40,231 nt of DNA from Candidatus Tabaqchalia intestinavium (GTDB lineage Bacteria; Bacillota; Clostridia; Oscillospirales; CAJFTT01). How positions within the stretch are numbered: position 1 is the stretch's first letter; every line of letters starts with the position of its first letter. The DNA lies in NCBI GenBank assembly GCA_904420005.1, contig CAJFTT010000061.1:1-40231 (forward strand). The letters are read 5' to 3'. This document shows positions 15,960-24,297 of this stretch, piece after piece. A model generated the notes under the pieces. The model was not told the origin of the DNA, made no database searches, and was given only the letters and a program-made list of their open reading frames with translations. The position numbers and the translations under genes were made by a program.

Positions 15960-16967
15960 TTACATTTGCTCTTCCCAAAAGGCGACCGCCTCGTCAAGCC
16001 ACCCTTCGGCCACGGTGCCGGTCCCCAAACCGAACCCGTGACGCAGGCCGGGATAATGATGAAACTCCGTGGGGATCCCCAGCGCAGCCAGCGCGTCTAT
16101 CCGCCGCTGCATGGTCCGCCAGCCGGCGATGCCGTCGCTTTCCCCAACGCAGGCATAGGTCGGCGGGTCATCGGGCGTATAATCCGAATGTCCCGTATAC
16201 TGCATGATTACCGCGCCGGGTCGGGGCAGATCGTCTCCTCCGAACGCCGCCGGGCCGTAAGAGCCCAGCCACGCCGCCATCCGTCCGCCTGCCGAGCCGC
16301 CCCAAAGGGAATAACAGTCGGTGTCCACCTGCAGCTCCTCCGCATGCGCAAAAATAAAACTGATGGCGCGCGCCAGATCTTCACAGGCGGTTTCAGCGCC
16401 GGGCCGGTAAAGGAGGGCGAAGGCGTTATAGCCCCGCTCGGACAGTGCCAGCGCATGCGGGAAACTGTCGTGCATCGCGCCTACATAGGCAAATCCCCCG
16501 CCGGCATTCACCACGGCGAATTTTTCGCCCGGATTCCCTTTGAAGAAAAACAAGCCTGTGTCCGCCTTGGCCGGATCGGCCGCCTTCTCTTCCTGCGAAT
16601 AGATGTCGTAAAACACGGTTTCTCCTGCGGCGGCGCGGGCGCGCAGGGAATTGACGATTTTCACCGTCTCGTTCGGATCGATGTTGTTATACCAGGTCAG
16701 CTGAAGCTCCCCCAGCGTGTCGCCGCTGTAGTAACCGCTCTGCACGGGGAAAAGCAACCTGCCATAGTCCCCGAACACCGGATCGTTGATCACGTCCGAG
16801 ATTTTCGTTTCCACTGTATAGGGTCCGTTCGCATTTCCGGCTGTCTGCACAGCGCTCTCTCCCCCCGCGCTTCCGTCGTTCGTGCGGTCCGGCCCCGTGC
16901 CGCATCCGGTCAGGCAGGCCAGCAGGCAAAGCAGCAGTGCGGCAACGAATCGTTTCACTTCTTTCAC
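15960..16967 (-). CDS. Lipoprotein alpha/beta hydrolase
   Basis: This 335-residue exported serine hydrolase begins with a signal peptide and a strict lipobox LTGC (Cys22). After a linker and a ~100-residue region of unknown role, the hydrolase core has an oxyanion segment AVVNAGGGFAYVG, the elbow WGGSAGG (Ser225), Asp278 (CVGESDG) and His310 (GLRHGFG). It belongs to the carbohydrate-esterase-like or prolyl-oligopeptidase-like group. The start is GTG 16967, with AAGGAAAG just upstream. It is the first gene of the operon that runs through the dehydrogenase and flavodoxins, and lies directly downstream of the LysR gene, which may control it. Confidence 0.85.
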   Translation of the reverse strand: MKEVKRFVAALLLCLLACLTGCGTGPDRTNDGSAGGESAVQTAGNANGPYTVETKISDVINDPVFGDYGRLLFPVQSGYYSGDTLGELQLTWYNNIDPNETVKIVNSLRARAAAGETVFYDIYSQEEKAADPAKADTGLFFFKGNPGEKFAVVNAGGGFAYVGAMHDSFPHALALSERGYNAFALLYRPGAETACEDLARAISFIFAHAEELQVDTDCYSLWGGSAGGRMAAWLGSYGPAAFGGDDLPRPGAVIMQYTGHSDYTPDDPPTYACVGESDGIAGWRTMQRRIDALAALGIPTEFHHYPGLRHGFGLGTGTVAEGWLDEAVAFWEEQM

Positions 16968-16990
16968 CCGCTTTCCTTGGTTCTGCTCTC

Positions 16991-17019
16991 ATTATAAAAA
17001 AAACGAGACTTCTTCGGAA
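16991..17019 (-). promoter_or_regulatory. Possible promoter of the hydrolase-dehydrogenase-flavodoxin operon
   Basis: On the minus strand TTCCGA (17014-17019) and TATAAT (16991-16996) are 17 bases apart, about 25 bases before the GTG 16967. The perfect -10 box overlaps the T tract of the LysR terminator, and the -35 box is within its hairpin. Confidence 0.5.
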
Positions 17020-17028
17020 GTCTCGTTT
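16996..17028 (-). terminator. Rho-independent terminator of the LysR gene
   Basis: A perfect 12-bp stem (17017-17028 with 17001-17012) and a 4-base loop are followed on the minus strand by a run of eight T. It lies 25 bases after the LysR stop codon. Confidence 0.9.
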
Positions 17029-17052
17029 CGTTATGCTGTTTATACCTGCGGG

Positions 17053-17961
17053 TTAACAGGCCGGCTCTTGATCCTTTGTCGCTTTTTCCACGGCTTCGAG
17101 GAACCGCCGCACGGTGTCGGACGGCTGAGGAGAATGCAGCAGTCCAAACGGGATCGTATAGTTCCAGTCCACCGGCAGAATCCTCAGCAGCGGATGCACA
17201 TAACGCCAGTTTTCCACCGCCATGAGCACGCAGTTGTTGTTCTCACACTGGTTAAACGCCGCCACGTCATAGAAATCGAAATCCACAATGTGGATTTGCG
17301 GATGATTTTTCCAGATGTCGTCCCGCAGCAGGTCCACATAATGGCTCCAGTCGCGGCGCATGAGCATGAGGTTCTCTCCATACAGATCCTGCACCGTCAG
17401 TTTTTCCTTTTGCGCCAGCCGGTGATGGACGGACACCGCGCAGCAGATGGGTTCCCGCGAAAGCTCCAGTCCGGCGCACTGGCGCAAGCGCAGCATGGTT
17501 TCGTCGAAAATGCCCGCGACGACGTCGATCTTCTGTCCCAGATTGGCGAGGATTTCGCGCGCGTTCTCCGGCGTGTTGTCAAAAGGCACCAGCTGGAATT
17601 TGACGCTGGGACAATGCGCCTGCACCTGCGGCCACAGATCTACCAGCACCTGCGCCGGCGTCATGGGGGAGGTGCCGATGCGCACGATATTCTCACTCTC
17701 CTGCATAGCATTTCTCGCCCTCGTGACGGAATCCTTGCAGTATTGGATAATATATTTCGCATCCTGATACAACGACTGGCCGGCTTTCGTCAGAACCAGC
17801 CCCCGGTGGGTCCGAACAAACAGCTGCAAATTCAGGCTTTCTTCCAGCAGATTGATCTGCTTGATGACCGCGGGCGGGGAAATATACAGTTTCTCAGATG
17901 CCCTGTTGAAGCTCCCCGATTCCACCACGCACAGAAACGTTTCAAGCTGCGGGTTATACAA
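17053..17961 (-). CDS. LysR-family transcriptional regulator
   Basis: This 302-residue protein has the N-terminal LysR helix-turn-helix (QLETFLCVVESGSFNRASEK, then ISPPAVIKQINLLEE) and a C-terminal effector-binding domain from about residue 90 (VRIGTSPMTPAQVLVDLWPQ). The ligand is unknown. The start codon is TTG at 17961, required because the usual family N-terminus MYNPQLETF begins exactly there. It has its own strong promoter (18001-18029) and terminator. The MATE exporter gene lies upstream in the same direction and the hydrolase operon downstream, and either may be its target. Confidence 0.93.
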   Translation of the reverse strand: MYNPQLETFLCVVESGSFNRASEKLYISPPAVIKQINLLEESLNLQLFVRTHRGLVLTKAGQSLYQDAKYIIQYCKDSVTRARNAMQESENIVRIGTSPMTPAQVLVDLWPQVQAHCPSVKFQLVPFDNTPENAREILANLGQKIDVVAGIFDETMLRLRQCAGLELSREPICCAVSVHHRLAQKEKLTVQDLYGENLMLMRRDWSHYVDLLRDDIWKNHPQIHIVDFDFYDVAAFNQCENNNCVLMAVENWRYVHPLLRILPVDWNYTIPFGLLHSPQPSDTVRRFLEAVEKATKDQEPAC

Positions 17962-18000
17962 TCGAAACCACCGTCCTTTTTGATTGATTCAGTCGAATTT

Positions 18001-18029
18001 ATTGTATTCGGATTTTCACAATCTGTCAA
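18001..18029 (-). promoter_or_regulatory. Promoter of the LysR gene
   Basis: On the minus strand TTGACA (18024-18029, perfect consensus) and TACAAT (18001-18006) are 17 bases apart. The predicted start of transcription is about 30 bases before the TTG start codon. Confidence 0.8.
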
Positions 18030-18118
18030 ATCCGGCTGAAGCAAACAGACGGGTTTCTCCTCTCTTTCGATAAAAAACGCTGCGCGCGCCGCTTCTCAGG
18101 CTTCTCCACTGGATAACC

Positions 18119-19444
18119 TTACACAGCGCCCTCGCGCTGCTTTTTGCGGATATAGGCAAAGAACAGCAGCCCAAGGATCGCCACCAGAAGCTCCGTCGCG
18201 GGGAAGGCGCACCACACGCCGCGGATCTGCCCCAGATACGAGAGAACAAACGCCATCGGGAGAATGACGACAAACCCGCGCAGGATCGAAAGGATATGGG
18301 CGGGCCGCGGCAGATCGATGGAGGTAAAATACATCGACAGGATCACATTGAACCCGGCGAACGGGCAGGCGACGAAATACAGCCGCAGACCCTCGGCGGC
18401 AATGCTTTGCAGGCGTTCGTTGTTCTCGCTGTTGAAAAGCGCGGCAATTCCATCCGCACCGAACAGCACCCCGGCATAAAGCAAAACCGAAATCACCAGC
18501 ATGGCAAGCAGCGCATACCGCAGGGTGGCGCGCACGGCATCGTGCTGATTTCGCCCGTGGTTGCGGCTGATGATGGGCTGAATCCCCTGCGCGATACCGG
18601 TATAAATCGCGATCACCACCAGCGAAAGGTTGGCGATGACGCCATAAGCCGCGACGCCCACGTTCCCCTCCAGGCGAAGGATAATCGCGTTAAACGCGAT
18701 CATCACCACGCCCGAGGATACCTCGGTGACCAGCGAGGGGACGCCGCTGGACAGGATCCGCCCCAACAGGCCGCCATTGACCCGGCACGGACGGAAATGG
18801 AACCCGTTTTTCCGGCGGATAAAATGCGGCGACAGGATCAGGATGCTGATGATCGGCGCGAGGCCCGTCGCCAGCACGGCGCCGAAAATCCCCATCCCGC
18901 ATGGGAAAATAAACACCCAGTCGAGCACGACGTTCGACAAGCTGCCGCCGATCATGGCCGCCATCGAGCGCTGCGGCGCGCCGTCGTTGCGCACAAAGCA
19001 CAGCAGCACATTATTGAGCAGGAACGCGGGCGCAAACAGCAGAATCACTTGCAGATAGGTCTTGGACATGTCGAACACGACGCCCTGCGCGCCGAACAGC
19101 GAGACAATCGGCCCGGGCAGAAAAAGCCCAACCAGCACGAAAAACGCAGCAAACAGGGCCGCAAGGTACACGGCATGGGTGAAAGTACGATCGGCCGCCA
19201 TATGCTCGTTTTGGCTCTTCTGGATGGAATACTGGGTGCCGCCGCCCATACCGATCATCAGGCCGCTGCCGTGAATGAAGCTATAGATGGGGATCGCCAG
19301 ATTCAGCGCCGTCAGGCCGTTCGCGCCGAGCCCCTGGGAAACGAAAAACGTATCGGCCAGAATATAGCAGGACAACCCGATCATCCCCATCACATTGAAG
19401 GATGCATAACGAACAAACTCGCGAAAATAACTGGACTGGCGCAT
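18119..19444 (-). CDS. MATE-family efflux transporter
   Basis: This roughly 441-residue membrane protein has the 12-helix MATE pattern. It begins MRQSSYFREFVRYASFNVMG, with LSCYILADTFFVSQGLGANG in the first helices and GMGGGTQYSIQKSQNEH after them, and repeats the fold in the second half (VAAYGVIANLSLVVIAIYTG). MepA-like members export drugs or cationic compounds in exchange for Na+ or H+. I favour ATG 19444, five bases after GGAGG; ATG 19447 is only two bases after it. A strong promoter lies at 19604-19632 with a ~150-base leader containing an inverted repeat. It is intact, unlike the MATE gene at 10187. Confidence 0.92.
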   Translation of the reverse strand: MRQSSYFREFVRYASFNVMGMIGLSCYILADTFFVSQGLGANGLTALNLAIPIYSFIHGSGLMIGMGGGTQYSIQKSQNEHMAADRTFTHAVYLAALFAAFFVLVGLFLPGPIVSLFGAQGVVFDMSKTYLQVILLFAPAFLLNNVLLCFVRNDGAPQRSMAAMIGGSLSNVVLDWVFIFPCGMGIFGAVLATGLAPIISILILSPHFIRRKNGFHFRPCRVNGGLLGRILSSGVPSLVTEVSSGVVMIAFNAIILRLEGNVGVAAYGVIANLSLVVIAIYTGIAQGIQPIISRNHGRNQHDAVRATLRYALLAMLVISVLLYAGVLFGADGIAALFNSENNERLQSIAAEGLRLYFVACPFAGFNVILSMYFTSIDLPRPAHILSILRGFVVILPMAFVLSYLGQIRGVWCAFPATELLVAILGLLFFAYIRKKQREGAV

Positions 19445-19520
19445 CATAACCTCCCAAATTTTGCCGGGCGCTCTCCTGCGCCCTTCCCGACTCCCGCAGC
19501 GCAGAAAAAAAGCACCGATA

Positions 19521-19550
19521 TTCGTATCTACCATGGCCTAACGATACGAA
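19521..19550. promoter_or_regulatory. Inverted repeat in the MATE leader, possible operator
   Basis: TTCGTATC (19521-19528) and GATACGAA (19543-19550) are perfect 8-base arms, 14 bases apart, between the MATE promoter and its start codon. LysR proteins often bind dyads of this size, and the regulator gene is next door. A similar half-site (TTCGTA/TACGAA) is present at 37668-37684. Confidence 0.4.
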
Positions 19551-19603
19551 ATCAATGCCTCACAGCTTACCCGGCGGCAAGCAGAATTTCTATATTGTGA
19601 TGG

Positions 19604-19632
19604 AGTATAGCACAAACCCGCGCCCGCGTCAA
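19604..19632 (-). promoter_or_regulatory. Promoter of the MATE gene
   Basis: On the minus strand TTGACG (19627-19632) and TATACT (19604-19609) are 17 bases apart. The site is in an AT-rich intergenic stretch and leaves a leader of about 150 bases. Confidence 0.75.
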
Positions 19633-19723
19633 TCGTTTTTTGCAGAAAATTTATACTTTCGCGCGCTTCCTGCTCTGCGGCTAAGGCGCGCAGCGGGACG
19701 GCGGGCGGCGGACGCCGGACACA

Positions 19724-20221
19724 TCAAGCCGCAGGGGTGTTTTTCATCCGTTTCGTGACCAGCTGCGCGCAGCCGCCGGTGAACGCGCCGGCCAGGCAGC
19801 CGGAAACCAGAAGAAACGGAAAATACAGCAGCATACCCCAGCCGGCGATGAGGCAGGCCACGATCGTCTGCCCCAGATTGTGAAACACCGCGCCCAGCAC
19901 GCTGCAGATCCAGATATATTTCTCCGAAAGGACGCGCCGGAGCAGCAGCATCCCCGCAAGACACAGCATTCCCCCTGCCAGGCTGTACAGCAGCGCCAGC
20001 ATATTTCCGCCAAAAAACGAACCGAGCAGAATCCGGGCAAGGACAACCAGAAACACTTCGCGTGCGTGGTAATGATAAACGGCATAAACCGTGACGACGT
20101 TGGCAAGCCCCAGTTTCACCCCGGGGATGGGGAACGGATTGGGGATCTGAAGCTCGACGACAAAGATGATCAACGCCACCGTGGTCAGCAGCGCCAGTCT
20201 CGTCAATTTTCCGGTCTTCAA
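19724..20221 (-). CDS. eetB: Gx transporter family membrane protein, EetB-like
   Basis: This 165-residue protein is almost all membrane helices (about five) and matches the Gx/heptaprenyl-diphosphate-synthase-component-I family: LTTVALIIFVVELQIPNPFP, then PGVKLGLANVVTVYA, and LGAVFHNLGQTIVACLIAG. In Listeria this family member is EetB, part of the flavin-based extracellular electron-transfer locus, where it sits next to EetA. The order apbE, eetA, eetB seen here supports that reading. Older annotations link the family to quinone or thiamine-related transport. ATG 20221 starts 15 bases after the EetA-like gene ends. No clear terminator was found downstream. Confidence 0.85.
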   Translation of the reverse strand: MKTGKLTRLALLTTVALIIFVVELQIPNPFPIPGVKLGLANVVTVYAVYHYHAREVFLVVLARILLGSFFGGNMLALLYSLAGGMLCLAGMLLLRRVLSEKYIWICSVLGAVFHNLGQTIVACLIAGWGMLLYFPFLLVSGCLAGAFTGGCAQLVTKRMKNTPAA

Positions 20222-20235
20222 CCCTATCCCCCCGT

Positions 20236-20601
20236 TCAGCCGGCCACGCCGTCCAGTTCTCCGTCATCCTGCACGAAGCGAATCACCAGATGATTCGGCA
20301 GGCAGACAATCGGCGCAGCCGAGTCCAGCCACCCCATATGCACGCAGGTCTGGTCGGGGCAATCGGCCTCCCGCATATGGATCTGATGATCCCGGATCTC
20401 GATCGTGTTGATACGGCCTTCGTATTCCACTTCCACAACCTGATCCTCCGCCCGCGCCAGATCAAACTGATACAGCACTTCCCCGTCCCGGACGACCTCC
20501 ACCAGGTTCGTATCCGGCCGCTGCAGCACCAAAACGCTTCCCACAACGCCGAGCGCCAGCAGCGCACCCACAAGGAAGAACGGCCATTTTTTCCACTTCA
20601 T
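20236..20601 (-). CDS. eetA: NusG domain II-containing membrane-anchored protein, EetA-like
   Basis: This 121-residue protein has one N-terminal membrane helix (residues about 7-26) and an exported NusG-domain-II-like region (LVEVVRDGEVLYQFDLARAE, then IEIRDHQIHMREADCPDQTC). The region's DCPDQTCVHMG and PIVCLPNHLVIRF pieces, with Cys residues, are typical of the family. Such proteins lie beside Gx transporters and FMN transferases in Gram-positive extracellular electron-transfer loci. ATG 20601 overlaps the apbE stop as ATGA, so translation is coupled. Its exact role is not known; it may form the membrane part of the electron path with EetB. Confidence 0.85.
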   Translation of the reverse strand: MKWKKWPFFLVGALLALGVVGSVLVLQRPDTNLVEVVRDGEVLYQFDLARAEDQVVEVEYEGRINTIEIRDHQIHMREADCPDQTCVHMGWLDSAAPIVCLPNHLVIRFVQDDGELDGVAG

Positions 20602-21641
20602 GCCGCAAGCACCCGGACCGTCTCCGTCCTTCCGTCGCGCAGAGAAAATCTCGTCGCGATCCCTTCCGTGAGAATCACTTCCCCCTCGTCCGTCACCAGC
20701 AGCATGTCGAATCCGCCGTTCTCCCGCCAATACGCTTCGGCCTTTTCTGCTCCCATGACAAACAGGGCGGTCGACAGCGCATCGCAAAGCCTGCCCTCTT
20801 CGCCGATGATGGTAACCGACTGCAGGCCGCTGTCGGCCGGCGCGCCGGTGGCGGGATCGAGAATATGCCAGTAGCGGGTTCCGGCCTCGTCTTCAAAATA
20901 ATTCTCGTAACCGCCCGAGGTCACCACCGCCGCATTGCTGATTTCCAACACGCCCAGGTTCCCCTCCTCCCAGGGGGCCCGGATCCCGATGCGCCAGTCG
21001 GTCCCATCCGGCCGGGATCCGATCGCCTGAATGTTCCCGCCGAGGCTGAGGATTGCAGATTCGACGCCGGCCTCCCGCAGCGTCTGCGTCACCAGATCGG
21101 CGGTATAGCCCTTTCCAACCGCGCCCAGATCCAGCTGCATCCCCGCCGGCACCGTCAGGCCGGTTCCATCGAGCTCAATGCGGCGATAGTCCACCTGCGC
21201 CAGCAAGGAATCGATCTGCCCCTGCGAAGGCACCTGCTTGCTGTCCGTGGTAAATCCCCAGGCGGCAAGCACGGGATAAATCGTCGGGTCGAGGGCGCCG
21301 TCCGTTTTCCGCGCCATCTCCAGCGCAAACGCAACCAGCGCCGCCGTCTCCTCCGACACGGTGATCGCCTGGCCGCCGCTGTGGTTCGCGCGGTAAATCT
21401 CGCTGTCCTCCCGTGTCACCGACCAGAGGGCTTCCACTTCGCCGATCTGCGCCGCGGCCCTCTCGAGCGCCGCGGACGCGCCGTTTCCATAGGCGGTGAA
21501 GGTCATATATGTATTCATGGCAAAGAGACTTCGTTCCGCCGGCTGCATCGGCTGCGGTTCCGCTCCCTCGGGCGGCGCGCTGCAGCCGGTCAAGGTTGCC
21601 GCCAACAGCAGCGCCGCCAGCCGGCGTTTGACAATTTCCAT
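20598..21641 (-). CDS. apbE: ApbE-family FAD:protein FMN transferase lipoprotein
   Basis: This 347-residue lipoprotein (lipobox LTGC, Cys20) covalently attaches FMN from FAD to Ser or Thr of extracytoplasmic proteins. Family motifs are present in order: AMNTYMTFTAYG near residue 41, GALDPTIYPV at 115-124, DLGAVGKGYTAD at 171-182, TSGGYENYF at 241-249, YWHILDPATG at 257-266, and DALSTALFVMG with Asp287, a likely Mg ligand. ATG 21641 follows AGGAGG. It is the first gene of the apbE-eetA-eetB operon. No protein with the usual FMN-acceptor motif (S/T-G-A-T in an FMN_bind domain) was found in the window, so its substrate lies elsewhere or is unusual. Confidence 0.95.
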   Translation of the reverse strand: MEIVKRRLAALLLAATLTGCSAPPEGAEPQPMQPAERSLFAMNTYMTFTAYGNGASAALERAAAQIGEVEALWSVTREDSEIYRANHSGGQAITVSEETAALVAFALEMARKTDGALDPTIYPVLAAWGFTTDSKQVPSQGQIDSLLAQVDYRRIELDGTGLTVPAGMQLDLGAVGKGYTADLVTQTLREAGVESAILSLGGNIQAIGSRPDGTDWRIGIRAPWEEGNLGVLEISNAAVVTSGGYENYFEDEAGTRYWHILDPATGAPADSGLQSVTIIGEEGRLCDALSTALFVMGAEKAEAYWRENGGFDMLLVTDEGEVILTEGIATRFSLRDGRTETVRVLAA

Positions 21642-21712
21642 CCGCTCGTCCTCCTGTGAAATGGCGCTCGTGCATTCTTCCCGCTCGTTCTTGAAATCTT
21701 TATTCTTCTCCA

Positions 21713-21749
21713 AGGATACTACATTTTTGCGCGCATGTCTAATACTTCT
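21713..21749 (-). promoter_or_regulatory. Promoter of the apbE-eetA-eetB operon
   Basis: On the minus strand TAGACA (21736-21741) and TATCCT (21713-21718) are 17 bases apart. The -35 box lies within AGAAGTATTAGACA (21736-21749), which is identical to the segment at 35687-35700 before the DUF4405 gene, at the same spacing from its -10 box. Confidence 0.65.
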
Positions 21750-21833
21750 TTTTTATCCGATCCAATACCCTACAGGCATTCTCCACAGCGCCCGCTCCGC
21801 CCTCGTCCGGCCGGGCACAACAGGAAAACCGGC

Positions 21834-21861
21834 AAAAGGCCCGCCCCAAAAGGCGGGCCTT
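21834..21861 (-). terminator. Terminator of the FMN reductase-flavodoxin operon
   Basis: AAGGCCCGCC (21836-21845) pairs perfectly with GGCGGGCCTT (21852-21861) around a 6-base loop; on the minus strand the stem ends in four T. It is 120 bases after the last flavodoxin gene. The remaining bases of the 21642-21982 gap hold the apbE promoter and no coding sequence that I can support. Confidence 0.75.
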
Positions 21862-21982
21862 CGCCGCTGCGCGGCGCCCCATTTCCTTCCCCCAGGCAGA
21901 TCACGCCGCATCGACAATCATAGGGATCGCAGCACCAGGCCGATTTTCATCTCCGGACGGGCCGCGCGCCCGGCGCGCCGAA

Positions 21983-22651
21983 TCAAAGTCCCAGGCCGGC
22001 GAGCCAATTTTCCACGTCGCGCTGCGCGTCCGACACATTGTTTCGCGAGATTGACAATCCGTCCTCCACGACCGTGGCATTGGGCTGCAGCTCCTGGATG
22101 GTGCGAATGGTGCGGGAAAAGCCGCTGCCGCCGTGGACGGTGAAGGGCACAATGGTTTTCCCGCTGAAATCATACTGCTCCAGAAAGGTGTAAAGCGGCA
22201 TCGGCAGATCGGCATTCCAATTGGGGTACCCCAGGAAAATGACATCGTACTGGCCGAGATTTTCCACCTGCGTGGACAATTCCGGCCGCGCGTCTTCCGC
22301 CCGCTCGTTATAGGCAAATTCGAGCAGCAGATCGTGGCTGCCGGGATATTCCTGCACCGTCTCGATACGAAACAGCGTCCCGCCGACCTGCTGCCCAATG
22401 AGCTGCGCCACGTACTGGTTATTGCCCAGAACTTCGCCATCCACCACGACGCGGCTGGCGCCCGCCACCGTGTCCACGCCATCCGTCTCCGGCACGGAGA
22501 AATAGGCGATCAGCACATTCCCGCCCTCCTCCGAAACGCTGAGGGAATCGGCGCCGGCCGGATCGCCGCTGTCGGTGCCGCCGCTGCCGTTACAGGCCGC
22601 CAGGGAAAGCGCCATCGCGGCGGAAAGAAGGATCGCTGCAAACTTTTTCAT
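21983..22651 (-). CDS. Flavodoxin-family lipoprotein, long type
   Basis: This 222-residue lipoprotein (lipobox SLAAC, Cys20) has the long-type flavodoxin-like domain. It reads NVLIAYFSVPETDGVDTVAG, then VVVDGEVLGNNQYVAQLI, GGTLFRIETVQEYPG, QYDVIFLGYPNWNADLPMP, FSGKTIVPFTVHGGSGFSRT and the ending NWLAGLGL. The loop that usually holds FMN phosphate is replaced by the insert. ATG 22651 is followed directly by the signal peptide and preceded by AAGGAG. It is the last gene of its operon, 34 bases after the TGNT-type flavodoxin, matching the order in the other cassette. Confidence 0.9.
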   Translation of the reverse strand: MKKFAAILLSAAMALSLAACNGSGGTDSGDPAGADSLSVSEEGGNVLIAYFSVPETDGVDTVAGASRVVVDGEVLGNNQYVAQLIGQQVGGTLFRIETVQEYPGSHDLLLEFAYNERAEDARPELSTQVENLGQYDVIFLGYPNWNADLPMPLYTFLEQYDFSGKTIVPFTVHGGSGFSRTIRTIQELQPNATVVEDGLSISRNNVSDAQRDVENWLAGLGL

Positions 22652-22685
22652 CTAAGCTTCTCCTTTCAGAAATTGTTAAAGGCTG

Positions 22686-23282
22686 TCACGCGAGAAGGCC
22701 CAGCCGCTGCAGCCAGGGTTCAATCTCTTCCGTATCGTTGGCGGTCAATCCCTCGGCAAGCACGGCATCCGGGCAAAGTTCGCTGAAAATGTGCAGGCTA
22801 TTGTCAATGGAATCGCTGGCGCTGGTACAGAACGGGATAACGGTTTTCCCCGAGAAATCATACGTGTGCAGGAAGGTGGCGATCATGGCGGGCGCTTCAT
22901 CCCACCAGATGGGGTACCCAACAAAAACGGTATCGTAATCCGCCACGTTGTCTACGCTGACCGTGATCTCCGGGAAGGCTCCCTGCGAAATTTCCGCCTG
23001 CGCTTCCTCCTGCAGATTTCCGTACTCTTCCGCTCGCTGAATCTCCGCAAGGGTTCCGCCAGTCAGATCGGCGATCTGCTGGGCGACCGCCTCGGTATTG
23101 CCCGTATGGGAAAAATAGGCCACCAGGACATCGCCCGCCGTCTGGGAAGCGAGCGGCGCCGCGGACGAAGCGTCGGCTTCTCCTCTGCTTTCCGACGCGG
23201 TCGGACTGCCGGCACAGGCCGCCAGCGCCCAGGCCAAAACCAAGATCACCGCGATCAGCAGAATGCTCTTTTTCGCTTTCAA
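22686..23282 (-). CDS. Flavodoxin lipoprotein, TGNT type
   Basis: This 198-residue lipoprotein (lipobox ALAAC, Cys23) has a short Ser/Ala linker and a flavodoxin domain with a full phosphate loop: DVLVAYFSHTGNTEAVAQQI. It continues with YDTVFVGYPIWWDEAPAM and FSGKTVIPFCTSASDSIDNS. There is no ATG near the signal peptide; TTG 23282 (or CTG 23285) fits, with GGAGAGG six bases upstream. The gene begins 13 bases after the hydrolase gene ends. It is the counterpart of the gene at 14016-14675. Confidence 0.87.
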   Translation of the reverse strand: MKAKKSILLIAVILVLAWALAACAGSPTASESRGEADASSAAPLASQTAGDVLVAYFSHTGNTEAVAQQIADLTGGTLAEIQRAEEYGNLQEEAQAEISQGAFPEITVSVDNVADYDTVFVGYPIWWDEAPAMIATFLHTYDFSGKTVIPFCTSASDSIDNSLHIFSELCPDAVLAEGLTANDTEEIEPWLQRLGLLA

Positions 23283-23295
23283 CAGTATCCTCTCC

Positions 23296-24183
23296 TTATC
23301 TCGTTCGATGCGATTGCAAATATTCGTCCATCCAGTCGATCGCCTGCTGGGCATCCGCCCCGTAAAAGCCGTGCCCGGCGCCGGGAATCACCTTCAGCTC
23401 CGCCGATGGATACGCCTTCTGCGCCCGCTGCGAACCGGCAAGCGGGACAAGGCTGTCCGCATCGCCGTGAATCAGCAGCACGTCCCGATCATAGGCAGCG
23501 ATGTCGCCGTAAATATCGTAGTCGAGCAGCGCCGCAAAATAAGCCCGCCCCACATACATCCCCATGAGCGAAGAAACGGCAGGAATTTCTTCGACGCTTT
23601 GGAAGCGCGCATTGGCGTCGTCCACCATGACAAACGCGGGATACAGCAGCATCATCCCGCGGATCTGCTCCGTATGCCGGGCCGCGGTAACAGCGGACAC
23701 AGCCCCGCCCTGACTCGTTCCCAGCAGGAACAGGTTGTCACGATCCACATATTCCAGTTCCTGCACCATCGACAGAACCGCCTCCAAATCTTCCCGCTGT
23801 GTAAAAAGCGACATTTCCAGCGTCGAGCCGTCGCTCTGGCTGCTGGGGCTTCCGCCGCAGAAATCAAAGCAGTAAACCACATAGCCCCGCCGGGCGAGCG
23901 CCTGTGCATATTGTGTTCCCGCTGCATGGGTCCCGCCAAAGCCGTGGGAAAAAATGACGGCCGGCATCTTCTCTCCGGCGCCCTGCGGAATCGTGATCTC
24001 CCCGAAAATCCGTTTCCCGTCCCGATACGCATACAGCGGCTCGGTCTGATATGGATAACCATCGGGTATCGAAGCGGACACGGCCGACGCAGTTCCCGTC
24101 CGAGCGTCCCTCGGCGCGCAGGCGCCGCACAGCAAAAGGCAGGCGGCAGCGCAGACCAGCCGACGAACCGTTCCCTTTCGCAT
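23296..24183 (-). CDS. Lipoprotein alpha/beta hydrolase
   Basis: This 295-residue exported hydrolase has a signal peptide and probable lipid-modified Cys22 (LLCGAC). The fold shows VIFSHGFGGTHAAG (oxyanion region, 77-90), the elbow LGTSQGG (Ser157), Asp243 (LIHGDADSLVP) and His271 (GAGHGF). This places it with the acyl-esterase/feruloyl-esterase-like serine hydrolases. ATG 24183 follows AGGAGG. A 114-base gap separates it from the dehydrogenase gene upstream; I see no promoter or terminator in it, so one operon is likely. Confidence 0.87.
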   Translation of the reverse strand: MRKGTVRRLVCAAACLLLCGACAPRDARTGTASAVSASIPDGYPYQTEPLYAYRDGKRIFGEITIPQGAGEKMPAVIFSHGFGGTHAAGTQYAQALARRGYVVYCFDFCGGSPSSQSDGSTLEMSLFTQREDLEAVLSMVQELEYVDRDNLFLLGTSQGGAVSAVTAARHTEQIRGMMLLYPAFVMVDDANARFQSVEEIPAVSSLMGMYVGRAYFAALLDYDIYGDIAAYDRDVLLIHGDADSLVPLAGSQRAQKAYPSAELKVIPGAGHGFYGADAQQAIDWMDEYLQSHRTR

Positions 24184-24297
24184 CGTCTCTTTCCTCCTAC
24201 GCCGTTTTGCAGCAAAATCTCGGACTGGGCTTTCGGAAATATCCAGGTCTGCGCATCGCCGGCAGCGGCCGCTTTTCTCCCCGGCCTCCCCGGCAGA

